Below, piece by piece: positions 36,475 to 43,938 of a stretch of DNA of 64,000 bases (position 1 is its first letter; every line of letters begins with the position of its first letter). Source of the DNA: Pontibacter akesuensis (GTDB lineage: Bacteria > Bacteroidota > Bacteroidia > Cytophagales > Hymenobacteraceae); the NCBI RefSeq assembly GCF_001611675.1, contig NZ_CP014766.1, forward strand, positions 1 through 64,000, written 5' to 3'. The position numbers were made by a program, and so were the translations under genes. The notes beneath the pieces are model-generated. The model did no database searches and was not told the origin of the DNA. It saw only the letters and a list, made by a program, of their open reading frames with translations.

Positions 36475-37293
36475 TTACATGTACCTGAACAGGTTAATGA
36501 CCTGTAGGGCCAGCAACTCCTCGATAAAAATCATGAACATAGCCGTTACCACCGAGGCGTTGGCTGCCTTGCCCACGCCCTCTGTTCCTTTAGACGAATA
36601 GTAGCCTTTGTAGCACCCTACCATACCTACGGTAAATCCGAAAATAAATGTCTTGATAACCGAGGAGAAAACATCCAGGAAAGTAATGGCCCCGAAAACC
36701 TGCGTGATAAAGGTGGTAAAGCTCGTGAGTTCATTCTGATGCACGTTTACGTATGCCCCCATCAGAGCCACGAAAATCGTGAACATCGACAGGGCCGGGA
36801 TCATGAACGTAGTGGCCAGTACCCGCGTAACCACTAGAAAGTTGAAAGGGTTGGTGGCCGAAACCTCCATCGCGTCTATCTGCTCGGTTACGCGCATCGA
36901 CCCGAGTTCTGCCCCAATGCTGGAACCTACCCTACCGGCGGCGATAATGGCGGTTACCAGCGGCGCCAGGGCCCGCACGATGGCGATGGATACGAGCGAG
37001 GGAAGCCACGAGGTGGCACCGAAATCCTGAAGCGATGGCCGCGATTGGTTTGTAAATACAATGCCGATGATAAACCCTGTCAGCGCGATCAGCGGCAGCG
37101 ACCGCACGCCTACCTCGTAACACTGCCTGAGTACTTCCCGGAATTCGTAAGGTGGCACGAACACTTCTTTAAAGAAACGCACGTGGAAATTATATATTCT
37201 GTACAGCTCCAGGAAAAGACGGTCGAGCCTGCGTGTGGTCACGAATTGACGCCTTCTGCCTGTATCAGCCTTGTTCTCTTTTAAACCCATCAA
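36475..37293 (-). CDS. MlaE-like ABC transporter permease
   Basis: The 272-residue inner-membrane subunit of the same lipid transporter. The permease signature LIALTGFIIGIVFTNQSRPS lies near residues 65-85. The conserved AAGRVGSSIGAELGSMRVTE, the core loop EQIDAMEVSATNPFNFLV and four to five more hydrophobic helices follow. The first about 50 residues are a charged N-terminal region (KADTGRRRQFVTTRRLDRL). It is the first gene of the operon. Confidence 0.94.
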   Translation of the reverse strand: MMGLKENKADTGRRRQFVTTRRLDRLFLELYRIYNFHVRFFKEVFVPPYEFREVLRQCYEVGVRSLPLIALTGFIIGIVFTNQSRPSLQDFGATSWLPSLVSIAIVRALAPLVTAIIAAGRVGSSIGAELGSMRVTEQIDAMEVSATNPFNFLVVTRVLATTFMIPALSMFTIFVALMGAYVNVHQNELTSFTTFITQVFGAITFLDVFSSVIKTFIFGFTVGMVGCYKGYYSSKGTEGVGKAANASVVTAMFMIFIEELLALQVINLFRYM

Positions 37294-37642
37294 GAATGTA
37301 TGTTCATTAGATTACGTAAACTTAGGAAGTATAAGCTTACGCAAGGTAAATATAAGGTATAATACTTAATCATGCCCACCGCCCCACCGGAATGTACCGT
37401 TTTAGCTATACGCCCATGAGCGCCTGCAATGTTTTACCGGAGCAAATTCCTGCTAAACGTAATGTTATTGGTAAATATGCCGGTAAGGATGAAGCGTTGA
37501 TTCTAAACGGCCTTTGAAGAGTTCTGTTTTGCTTCTGTGCCTGTAGCCCGCGACGGGAAACTGTTAAATTGCATTGAAATAGAAGCTTAAGTTGCGCTGG
37601 CACGTAGACAGAGAAAGCTATAAATAAACTTAAACCTTACCT
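37294..37642. other. Intergenic region between the mla operon and the DUF4126 gene
   Basis: About 350 bp between divergent genes. It must hold both promoters. AAGTATA occurs at 37327. No exact TAnnTTTG octamer or other structure was recognised. Confidence 0.4.
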
Positions 37643-38113
37643 ATGAGAAAATTAATCAGCAAAACACTGGTGATGGGTACGCTGGCTGGTATGCGGGCTG
37701 TGTCTGCACCTGCCCTGCTAAGCAGAACTCTAAGCGATGAAAAAAACGGTGCCCTCAGCCATACGCCCCTGCGGTTCCTGCAAAATAAATACGTGGCTAA
37801 CACACTCACAGCGCTTGCCGCCACAGAGATAATTGGTGATAAAGTACCTGATGTGCCAGACCGGATTGAGATGCCCTCGTTGTTGACGCGCATGGCTTCC
37901 GGTGCCTTGGTTGGGGCTGCCCTGTTCATTAGCAGTCGCCAGAGTGGTGTGCAGGGAGCAGCGCTTGGGGCAGCGGCTGCTTTGGCAGGCACCTATGCCA
38001 GCTTTTACCTGCGCAAAGCCTTAAGAGATAACACCAGCATAGCCGACCCTGTTTACGGTGCCCTGGAAGATGCCCTGGTGATGGGCAGCGGCTATCAGGC
38101 TGGCAAACTATAA
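37643..38113 (+). CDS. DUF4126 family membrane protein
   Basis: A 156-residue, alanine/glycine-rich hydrophobic protein. The start VMGTLAGMRAVSAPALLSRT and the middle GDKVPDVPDRIEMPSLLTRM then SGALVGAALF match the DUF4126 pattern. Several short hydrophobic segments suggest an inner-membrane protein. The function of the family is unknown. It stands alone and ends at a strong terminator. Confidence 0.82.
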   Translation: MRKLISKTLVMGTLAGMRAVSAPALLSRTLSDEKNGALSHTPLRFLQNKYVANTLTALAATEIIGDKVPDVPDRIEMPSLLTRMASGALVGAALFISSRQSGVQGAALGAAAALAGTYASFYLRKALRDNTSIADPVYGALEDALVMGSGYQAGKL

Positions 38114-38124
38114 TCTAAGTCTAA

Positions 38125-38172
38125 TGAAAAAGCGCTGGCCATGCACAAGTATGGCCAGCGCTTTTTCACTTG
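38125..38172 (+). terminator. Terminator after the DUF4126 gene
   Basis: Eighteen-base perfect arms (TGAAAAAGCGCTGGCCAT and its complement) with an eight-base loop containing CAAGTA, followed by a few T residues. Because A-runs flank both sides it can also serve the minus strand. Confidence 0.85.
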
Positions 38173-38275
38173 AATGTGTATTCCCCCAGCATGAAATGCA
38201 GCTCTCCAGGGAAAGTATATCATAATAATTTTACTTGCTTAACTAACTGAAAACCGGAAGTATAGACAACATGAT

Positions 38276-39490
38276 TTAAACTGAAAACTCGACCACAATT
38301 TTAGTGGCTGATCCGTGATTGGCGGTTTCTGCCCAGATCGCGCCGTCGTGGCTCTCAACAATGCTTTTGGCCCTTGCCAGCTCCAGCCCCGTTGAATTTT
38401 CATTACCGGTTACCTTTCCGTCGAGGGAGGCATAGCGGTAAAACATGTTCAGCAGGTCCGCCTCTTTCAGTGTAGTGTCTTCGTTGCTTACCTCCACCCG
38501 GAATTTGTCATCTGCCTCAAACACATCAATGGCAAGAGAACTGTGCTTTGGGGTATACTTGATGAGGTGGTCCACCAGCAGGGCGAGTGCCTCGTGCATC
38601 AGGTTGGGGTCCACCAGCATTTCGCGTCGGCTGGCCACAGAGTAAAACAGCTCCTGCCCTTTGCCCACGGCTACCGCTTCATACTCGTTTGCAACGGCCT
38701 CCGCGATAGCGGCCACCGATACCAGTTCGCGTTGTGGGAACACCACCAGCTGTTCGTGCGCCGACTCATGCAGCAGGTTAGCTGTAGTGTTAAGCATGGC
38801 AGTGGCTAGGTGCTCTGTTTTCTTGATGATGTTAACGGGTCCCGGCACATTTGCTGCTTCCTTAAGCAGTTCAACCTGCTCCTTAAGTGAAGAATTAATT
38901 CCTACCACAATACCGCTGTGCAAGGCATCATGCCTGCGTACCGCCTTTCTGGCCATGGCGCGCATCTCAATGTGCTCCATCACCAGCGTAGCCAGATCGG
39001 CAAGTATCTTCATCTCATCTTCACTCGTTTGCCGTGGCTGGTCACTTATAACGCAGACGGTGCCCAGGTTATAACCATCATGTGTAATAATAGGCGCCCC
39101 GGCATAAAAGCGGATGCCGCCTTCTGCACTGACGTACGGACTGCTCAGAAGGTCAGGAATAAGGTGCGTATCTTCGAAAACGGTGACAGGCGCCTCGTTA
39201 ATGATGGTATGAGAGCAGAGGCTGTCTTCCCGGTCCACGCAAGGAACATCCAGCGAACTGAAGTTGGCTTTGTACCATACCCTGTCGCGGTCTACCAGCG
39301 ACACGAAACCGCTGGAAACGTTGAATATTTTAGCCGCCAGCCGGGTAATTTTCTCGAAGAAAGGCTCCGGGGGCGAATCGAGAATCTCGTAGCGGTAAAG
39401 CGCACGCAAACGGCTGACATCATTAACCGGAATAAGGGAGTCCGGGGAAGTATACGCTGGCGTCAGGGAAGATTGCTGCTTATTTGTCAA
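38276..39490 (-). CDS. GAF domain protein with degenerate histidine-kinase ATPase domain
   Basis: A 404-residue cytoplasmic signalling protein. The TTG at 39488-39490 is the likely start. A GAF domain (about 25-175) shows RLRALYRYEILDSPPEPFFE, KANFSSLDVPCVDREDSLCS and AGAPIITHDGYNLGTVCVIS, as in light- or redox-type GAF proteins. The C-terminal part has the shape of a HATPase fold, but the N box is LLVDHLIKYTPKHS (Asp-His where Asn-Ala is usual) and the glycine-rich G1 box is missing. No clear phosphoacceptor histidine is visible. It may be a pseudo-kinase that binds a partner. It is divergent from an NtrC-like regulator. Confidence 0.8.
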   Translation of the reverse strand: MTNKQQSSLTPAYTSPDSLIPVNDVSRLRALYRYEILDSPPEPFFEKITRLAAKIFNVSSGFVSLVDRDRVWYKANFSSLDVPCVDREDSLCSHTIINEAPVTVFEDTHLIPDLLSSPYVSAEGGIRFYAGAPIITHDGYNLGTVCVISDQPRQTSEDEMKILADLATLVMEHIEMRAMARKAVRRHDALHSGIVVGINSSLKEQVELLKEAANVPGPVNIIKKTEHLATAMLNTTANLLHESAHEQLVVFPQRELVSVAAIAEAVANEYEAVAVGKGQELFYSVASRREMLVDPNLMHEALALLVDHLIKYTPKHSSLAIDVFEADDKFRVEVSNEDTTLKEADLLNMFYRYASLDGKVTGNENSTGLELARAKSIVESHDGAIWAETANHGSATKIVVEFSV

Positions 39491-39737
39491 GGTATGCTGC
39501 TGTATGGTTTAAACAAAAATACATAGTACTTTACAGAGCTGCAAGCTTAACAAGGGGTAAATATGGCTTAAAACCCATTTTACCAGTAGACTTGTCGCTT
39601 TTCAGAATTGAAAAGCAGGCTTGTAACTGGCGTTTGGATGGAAGGTTATCTACTTTCGCCTGATTTCGTAAAAGTGCCTCAGCCGCCTTGACAAGCGGCC
39701 CTGAATTGGCTATACTTACCCTGACAAAATAAAAACT

Positions 39738-40901
39738 ATGCCCAAGATTCTAATAATTGACGACGAAAGGGCTATCCGAAGCACCCTGAAGGAAATACTG
39801 GAGTTTGAGAACTATACGGTGGATGAAGCGGAGGATGGCGAAAAAGGCTTGCAGCTGCTCGGCAAAGCCAAGTATGATGTGGTGCTCTGCGACATTAAAA
39901 TGCCTGGAATGGACGGCATTGAAGTGCTCGAAAAGGCTATGGAGGTGGCACCGGACTCTCCTTTCATCATGATTTCAGCCCACGGAACAATAGACACCGC
40001 CGTGGAAGCCACCAAAAAAGGGGCTTACGATTTTCTGCAGAAGCCACCCGACCTCAACCGACTGCTGGTAACGGTGCGTAACGCCCTCGACAAATCGACG
40101 CTGGTGACGGAAACCAAGATCCTCAAAAAGAAGATCTCGAAAACTTACGAAATGGTTGGCACCTCTGCTGCCCTCTCGCGCGTGAAGCAGGCCATCGAGA
40201 AAGTGGCCCCAACCGATGCCCGCGTGCTGGTAACCGGACCGAACGGTTCGGGCAAGGAGCTGGTAGCCCGTGCCATACATGAGCACAGCAACCGCAGTGG
40301 CGGTCCGCTGGTAGAGGTGAACTGCGCCGCGATACCAAGTGAGTTGATCGAAAGTGAGTTGTTCGGGCATGAAAAAGGCTCGTTCACCTCGGCTGTAAAG
40401 CAGCGCATTGGCAAGTTTGAACAGGCCGACGGCGGCACCCTTTTCCTGGACGAGGTGGGCGACATGAGCCTGTCGGCGCAGGCGAAGGTGCTGCGGGCAC
40501 TGCAGGAGCACAAAATTACACGCGTGGGCGGCGACAAAGACATCAAAGTGGATGTGCGTGTGGTGGCAGCGACAAACAAAAACCTGTTGGATGAGATCGA
40601 GCAAAAGAATTTCCGCGAGGACTTGTACCATCGGTTGGGCGTCATCCTTATCCACGTGCCTGCCCTGAACGACCGCCGCGAAGACATTCCGGACCTGGTG
40701 CAGAAGTTCCTCAACGACATCGCCAACGATTACGGCAACAAGCCCAAAACCATTACGACCGATGCCCTCGCTTTTCTGCAGCAACTGGACTGGCGGGGCA
40801 ATGTAAGGGAATTGCGCAACGTAGTAGAGCGCCTCGTGATCATGAGCGGCCCTGAAATTACTGCCGAAGATGCCAAAGCTTATGCGCGCCCTGTTGTATA
40901 A
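39738..40901 (+). CDS. NtrC-like response regulator without an HTH domain
   Basis: A 387-residue protein with a receiver domain (phosphoacceptor D52 in VVLCDIKMPGMDG) and a sigma-54-type AAA+ domain: Walker A GPNGSGKE at 167-174, Walker B GGTLFLDEVGD, and the arginine-finger region. Two features are unusual. The sigma-54 contact loop reads GSFTSA (214-219) in place of GAFTGA. The chain stops at ITAEDAKAYARPVV, just after the AAA+ lid, leaving no Fis-type DNA-binding domain. Such HTH-less forms occur in Bacteroidota. It may act without site-specific DNA binding. The divergent partner is the GAF protein. Confidence 0.93.
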   Translation: MPKILIIDDERAIRSTLKEILEFENYTVDEAEDGEKGLQLLGKAKYDVVLCDIKMPGMDGIEVLEKAMEVAPDSPFIMISAHGTIDTAVEATKKGAYDFLQKPPDLNRLLVTVRNALDKSTLVTETKILKKKISKTYEMVGTSAALSRVKQAIEKVAPTDARVLVTGPNGSGKELVARAIHEHSNRSGGPLVEVNCAAIPSELIESELFGHEKGSFTSAVKQRIGKFEQADGGTLFLDEVGDMSLSAQAKVLRALQEHKITRVGGDKDIKVDVRVVAATNKNLLDEIEQKNFREDLYHRLGVILIHVPALNDRREDIPDLVQKFLNDIANDYGNKPKTITTDALAFLQQLDWRGNVRELRNVVERLVIMSGPEITAEDAKAYARPVV

Positions 40902-40953
40902 GCACACTGATTGTCTTCTTAATATCAGCTAGATATTAACTTTATACTTAAAC

Positions 40954-40987
40954 AAGAAAGTCATCCTGATGGGGATGACTTTCTTTA
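40954..40987 (+). terminator. Terminator after the NtrC-like gene
   Basis: AAGAAAGTCATCC/GGATGACTTTCTT with a short loop, followed by a weak T-run (TTTATC). Confidence 0.75.
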
Positions 40988-41010
40988 TCTCTACACCACA
41001 AGAATAGAAG

Positions 41011-41122
41011 TGTCCCCTTGAGGGGACTACAGGGGTGTTGACAGCTGAAAACTCATAACAGGAACTCAAGCCTTAAGTTATTGCCTCCAAATCTACACCC
41101 CTATGGTCCCCTCAAGGGGACA
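41011..41122. repeat. Inverted doublet of the TGTCCCCTTGAGGGGAC repeat
   Basis: The left unit 41011-41040 (TGTCCCCTTGAGGGGACTAC, then AGGGGTG) and its inverse at 41091-41122 enclose 50 bp. The core palindrome CCCCTTGAGGGG differs from the CCCCTCC units elsewhere, so it is a second subtype. Confidence 0.78.
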
Positions 41123-41218
41123 GTTATTCTTGCTGCTAGTTTCCTATTTGGAGGTGGAAACTCGAAAATCATTTTGTTAAGGCAAGTAAGTGGCGCCCTG
41201 GTATTAGAAGATATTTAC

Positions 41219-42139
41219 CTATGCTGCCTTGGCTTTTAGACGGCAGCACTGCTTATACTTGAGGCCGCTCCCGCAGGGGCAGGGCTCGTTCCGGCGCAGG
41301 CGCTTGCCAAACGGGTTCAGCAGTTCCCTGAAATTTAGGCGGAAGCGGCGTTTCGGATTCTGATCAAACACTTTGGTGAGCAGTTCATACAGCTTCGGGT
41401 GTTTTTCAGCCAGCATACCCGGCTTTTCAAAGAAGTATTCCGTCACCACGGCAAAGAACTCGGCCTCGCTGGTAGCGCCGTAACTGTTAATATCCGAGTC
41501 GCCTTTCTCTATTTTCTTTATTTCGCGGTACATCAGCTGCTGCCACGGCTCAATCAGCTCGTCCGGCAGGTAGGCTGCTGGCGTACCGTCTATTTCGCCG
41601 TCTGCCTGGTCCAGCATGTGCGCAAATTCGTGGATGCCTACGTTTTTGCGGTCCGCCATGTCGTTAAAACCCCTCTCCAGCGCTGGCTTGGACAAAGTGA
41701 CATAGTGGTCGTTCTGAAACGGGTTCACCCTTCCCAGCACTTCGCTCACCGCCTCACTTTTCTCATCTTTGTACTTCTTGATGCTGCCCGGAAACACAAG
41801 CACTTCCCCCAGGTTGCGGTACTCCCAGTCGCGGAAGCCGAAGATAGGAATGATGGCACTCGAAGCCACCAGCACTTTTGTCAGATCGTCCACCTCCACG
41901 TCAATGCCCGTAATGCGCTTTTCTGAAAGAAACAGCTGCAGCATCTTTTCAAAGCGGGCTTTGTCCTCGTCTGTCTTCAGCGTATGGTAAAAACCAACGC
42001 GATCCAGCAGTATCTTGCGCCACTCAGCGGGAAACTCCCGCTTCAGTATTTGTTTGCGGTGCCTGGTCTTTCGGGAAGCCCATCTATAAAAAAGCAGGCA
42101 CAGGCCTGCTACAAAAGCAAAAAAAGCGATATATCCCAT
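41219..42139 (-). CDS. MtfA-like zinc peptidase (M90) with C-terminal SEC-C motif
   Basis: A 306-residue protein with an N-terminal membrane helix (YIAFFAFVAGLCLLFYRW, about 3-20). The M90/MtfA core includes the zinc site HEFAH at 170-174 (VGIHEFAHMLDQADG), a conserved VVASSAII-like block and EAEFFAVVTEYFF. A cysteine-rich SEC-C motif (EPCPCGSGLKYKQCC, about 285-299) that likely binds a second zinc ends the chain. MtfA in E. coli inactivates the regulator Mlc. The SEC-C fusion is common in Bacteroidota. Targets here are unknown. Confidence 0.9.
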   Translation of the reverse strand: MGYIAFFAFVAGLCLLFYRWASRKTRHRKQILKREFPAEWRKILLDRVGFYHTLKTDEDKARFEKMLQLFLSEKRITGIDVEVDDLTKVLVASSAIIPIFGFRDWEYRNLGEVLVFPGSIKKYKDEKSEAVSEVLGRVNPFQNDHYVTLSKPALERGFNDMADRKNVGIHEFAHMLDQADGEIDGTPAAYLPDELIEPWQQLMYREIKKIEKGDSDINSYGATSEAEFFAVVTEYFFEKPGMLAEKHPKLYELLTKVFDQNPKRRFRLNFRELLNPFGKRLRRNEPCPCGSGLKYKQCCRLKAKAA

Positions 42140-42172
42140 GGCAACTTAAACGCAGGGCTGGAGGGAAAGATG

Positions 42173-43168
42173 TTAGTTTACAAGTAAATTACAGCCCCTG
42201 ATGTCAGAATTATCAAAGCGGCCCAGTACCTCAAAGCTGCCATCTGAGTGCAGGCGCCCGATGTCCTTCGTCTCGATGAAGGCGCAGGAGTCAACGTTTG
42301 CCAGGTCAATAACATTGATCCCGCCGCTGCGGATCGTGCTGCCTATGTCAAATGGGTCGTTCAGGTCGCGGAGCAGGAGGCGCATTGAATAGCCGGGCCA
42401 AAAGATGCCTTCTCCCCTGGAGTAGCCCTGCGAGAGCAACTCGGTCATGCCATACTCCGAATGGATGGCCTCCACCCCGAACCCCTGTTTCAGTTGCGCG
42501 TGCAGCTCCTCCCGGATCATCTCGCGGCGCCGCCCTTTCATACCGCCGGTCTCCATCACGGCCACACCGGTAAAATCCTCCTTCCCCTGCAACTCCTCCG
42601 CCAGATCTAGCAGGGCATAAGACACGCCCATCAACAGCACGCTTTTGCCCCGGGCACGGGCCTGCCGCATACTTTGCAGCAGCTGCGCATGGTTTCGGAG
42701 GTAAAAGCCCTCCTCCTGCTGCCCGGTGCGCTTCACAAAATAATCAACCATGGCCACAAGCGAGGAACCGCCCTGCTCGAGGTAAGACGGCAGCAGCGCC
42801 AGGATCACGTACTCATTCAGTGGGCCGTAAAACTGCTCGAATATGCGCTCCGACACCTGGTGATAAAGATCCCGGTTCGCCACAAAGTGGCGGCTGCGCG
42901 CTTGCAAGGTGGTGCCGCTGCTGTAGAAAACAGCTTCAGGTTCAAACGCGCCTGTCAGCACCTGCTGCTCCTTAAAAAACTCTATCGGCAGGAATGGGAT
43001 GCGCACCAGTGCCTGCACCTGTTCCGGTTGCACGCTGAGATGCTGCAGGTAAGAGCGGTATACTTCATTATGGCGGGCCTGGTGCCGGAAGAGTGCCAAT
43101 GCAGCACTTTCGAAATCAAAAGTCTCATTTTGCTGCAAAAGGTTAATATGGTGGGTTTTAAAATCCAT
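42173..43168 (-). CDS. LuxE-like acyl-protein synthetase/acyl transferase family protein
   Basis: About 331 residues from the ATG at 43168 (MDFKTHHINLL). A start four codons earlier is possible. The family pattern of LuxE and its relatives, which form acyl-adenylates, is visible: IPFLPIEFFKEQQVLTGAF, the phosphate-loop-like FYSSGTT, GGSSLVAMVDYFV, METGGMKGRRREMIREEL and the tyrosine-glycine SEYGMTELLSQ. In Bacteroidota without luciferase such proteins are thought to activate a carboxylic acid for a cell-envelope or pigment pathway. The substrate cannot be read here. It is divergent from a lipoprotein gene. Confidence 0.82.
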   Translation of the reverse strand: MDFKTHHINLLQQNETFDFESAALALFRHQARHNEVYRSYLQHLSVQPEQVQALVRIPFLPIEFFKEQQVLTGAFEPEAVFYSSGTTLQARSRHFVANRDLYHQVSERIFEQFYGPLNEYVILALLPSYLEQGGSSLVAMVDYFVKRTGQQEEGFYLRNHAQLLQSMRQARARGKSVLLMGVSYALLDLAEELQGKEDFTGVAVMETGGMKGRRREMIREELHAQLKQGFGVEAIHSEYGMTELLSQGYSRGEGIFWPGYSMRLLLRDLNDPFDIGSTIRSGGINVIDLANVDSCAFIETKDIGRLHSDGSFEVLGRFDNSDIRGCNLLVN

Positions 43169-43237
43169 TTGATACAACAATTCCTATATTCCCTGCGTTT
43201 ATTTTAGTAAATTTAGCTTCATTTTCTGACACGCTAC

Positions 43238-43786
43238 ATGAACAACATGCTAAAGTATAGTGCCCTGCTGTTGGTGCTGGTCCTGGTACTAGCCGGATGC
43301 CGCAAGGAACCGAATTACAGCGACATTCCTCAAATCACCTTTGACCGGGTAGAGCAGTATACTTACTCCCAGAACAAAGTACTTATAGACACGCTGTTTA
43401 TCGTAATCGATTTTCAGGATGGCGATGGTAACCTGGGCCTGAGCCGTGGTTCGGGTGGCTCACAGACAGGCCCTGATTTTCAAGATCCTTTCAACCCCGG
43501 CTCGCCATACTTCGACAATTATTTCGCAAACCTGCAGGTAAAGCGGGGCAACACCTACGAGTCCACTCCCTTCACGTTCAGCGGCCGATTTCCAAGGCTC
43601 TCCAACGATGAGGCGCCCGAAACACTGGAAGGCGAGATACGCTTCACCATCGACAGTTTTACCACGATTGACTACCCTGCCGGAGATACCGTTCGTTTTG
43701 AAGTATACATCTATGACCGTGCCCTCAACAAGAGCAATGTGGTGTACACCGATGACGTAGTGCTCTACCAGGGTCAGGGGCGCTAA
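43238..43786 (+). CDS. Lipoprotein of unknown function
   Basis: A 182-residue protein with a lipoprotein signal (MLKYSALLLVLVLVLAGCRK, lipobox LAGC) and two ATG choices three codons apart. The middle IDFQDGDGNLGLSRG has an acidic glycine loop like a calcium-binding site. The rest is beta-rich (EIRFTIDSFTTIDYPAGDTV, then RFEVYIYDRALNKSN), resembling an Ig-like or cadherin-like fold. I recall similar small lipoproteins in Cytophagales but no function. It ends at a strong bidirectional terminator. Confidence 0.7.
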   Translation: MNNMLKYSALLLVLVLVLAGCRKEPNYSDIPQITFDRVEQYTYSQNKVLIDTLFIVIDFQDGDGNLGLSRGSGGSQTGPDFQDPFNPGSPYFDNYFANLQVKRGNTYESTPFTFSGRFPRLSNDEAPETLEGEIRFTIDSFTTIDYPAGDTVRFEVYIYDRALNKSNVVYTDDVVLYQGQGR

Positions 43787-43875
43787 CCACGTATAGCCTT
43801 ACCAACAGACTTATATTACTTTCTGCCAACTCATTTTGACAAAAAGCATCAATCACCAGTTAAAGTAAATTCTAA

Positions 43876-43919
43876 ATGAAAAAGGGCCCCGGTTTTCTGA
43901 TACCGGGGCCCTTTTTCAT
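43876..43919. terminator. Bidirectional terminator, 18-bp perfect arms
   Basis: ATGAAAAAGGGCCCCGGT pairs with its complement around an eight-base loop between the convergent lipoprotein and E1 genes. A- and T-runs in the arms work in either direction. Confidence 0.88.
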
Positions 43920-43938
43920 GATCTATACTTCTGCTTGC

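Noticed and set aside
39975..40907. 310-codon frame on the minus strand
   Set aside because: Antisense of the NtrC-like AAA+ domain, all of whose motifs are clear on the plus strand.
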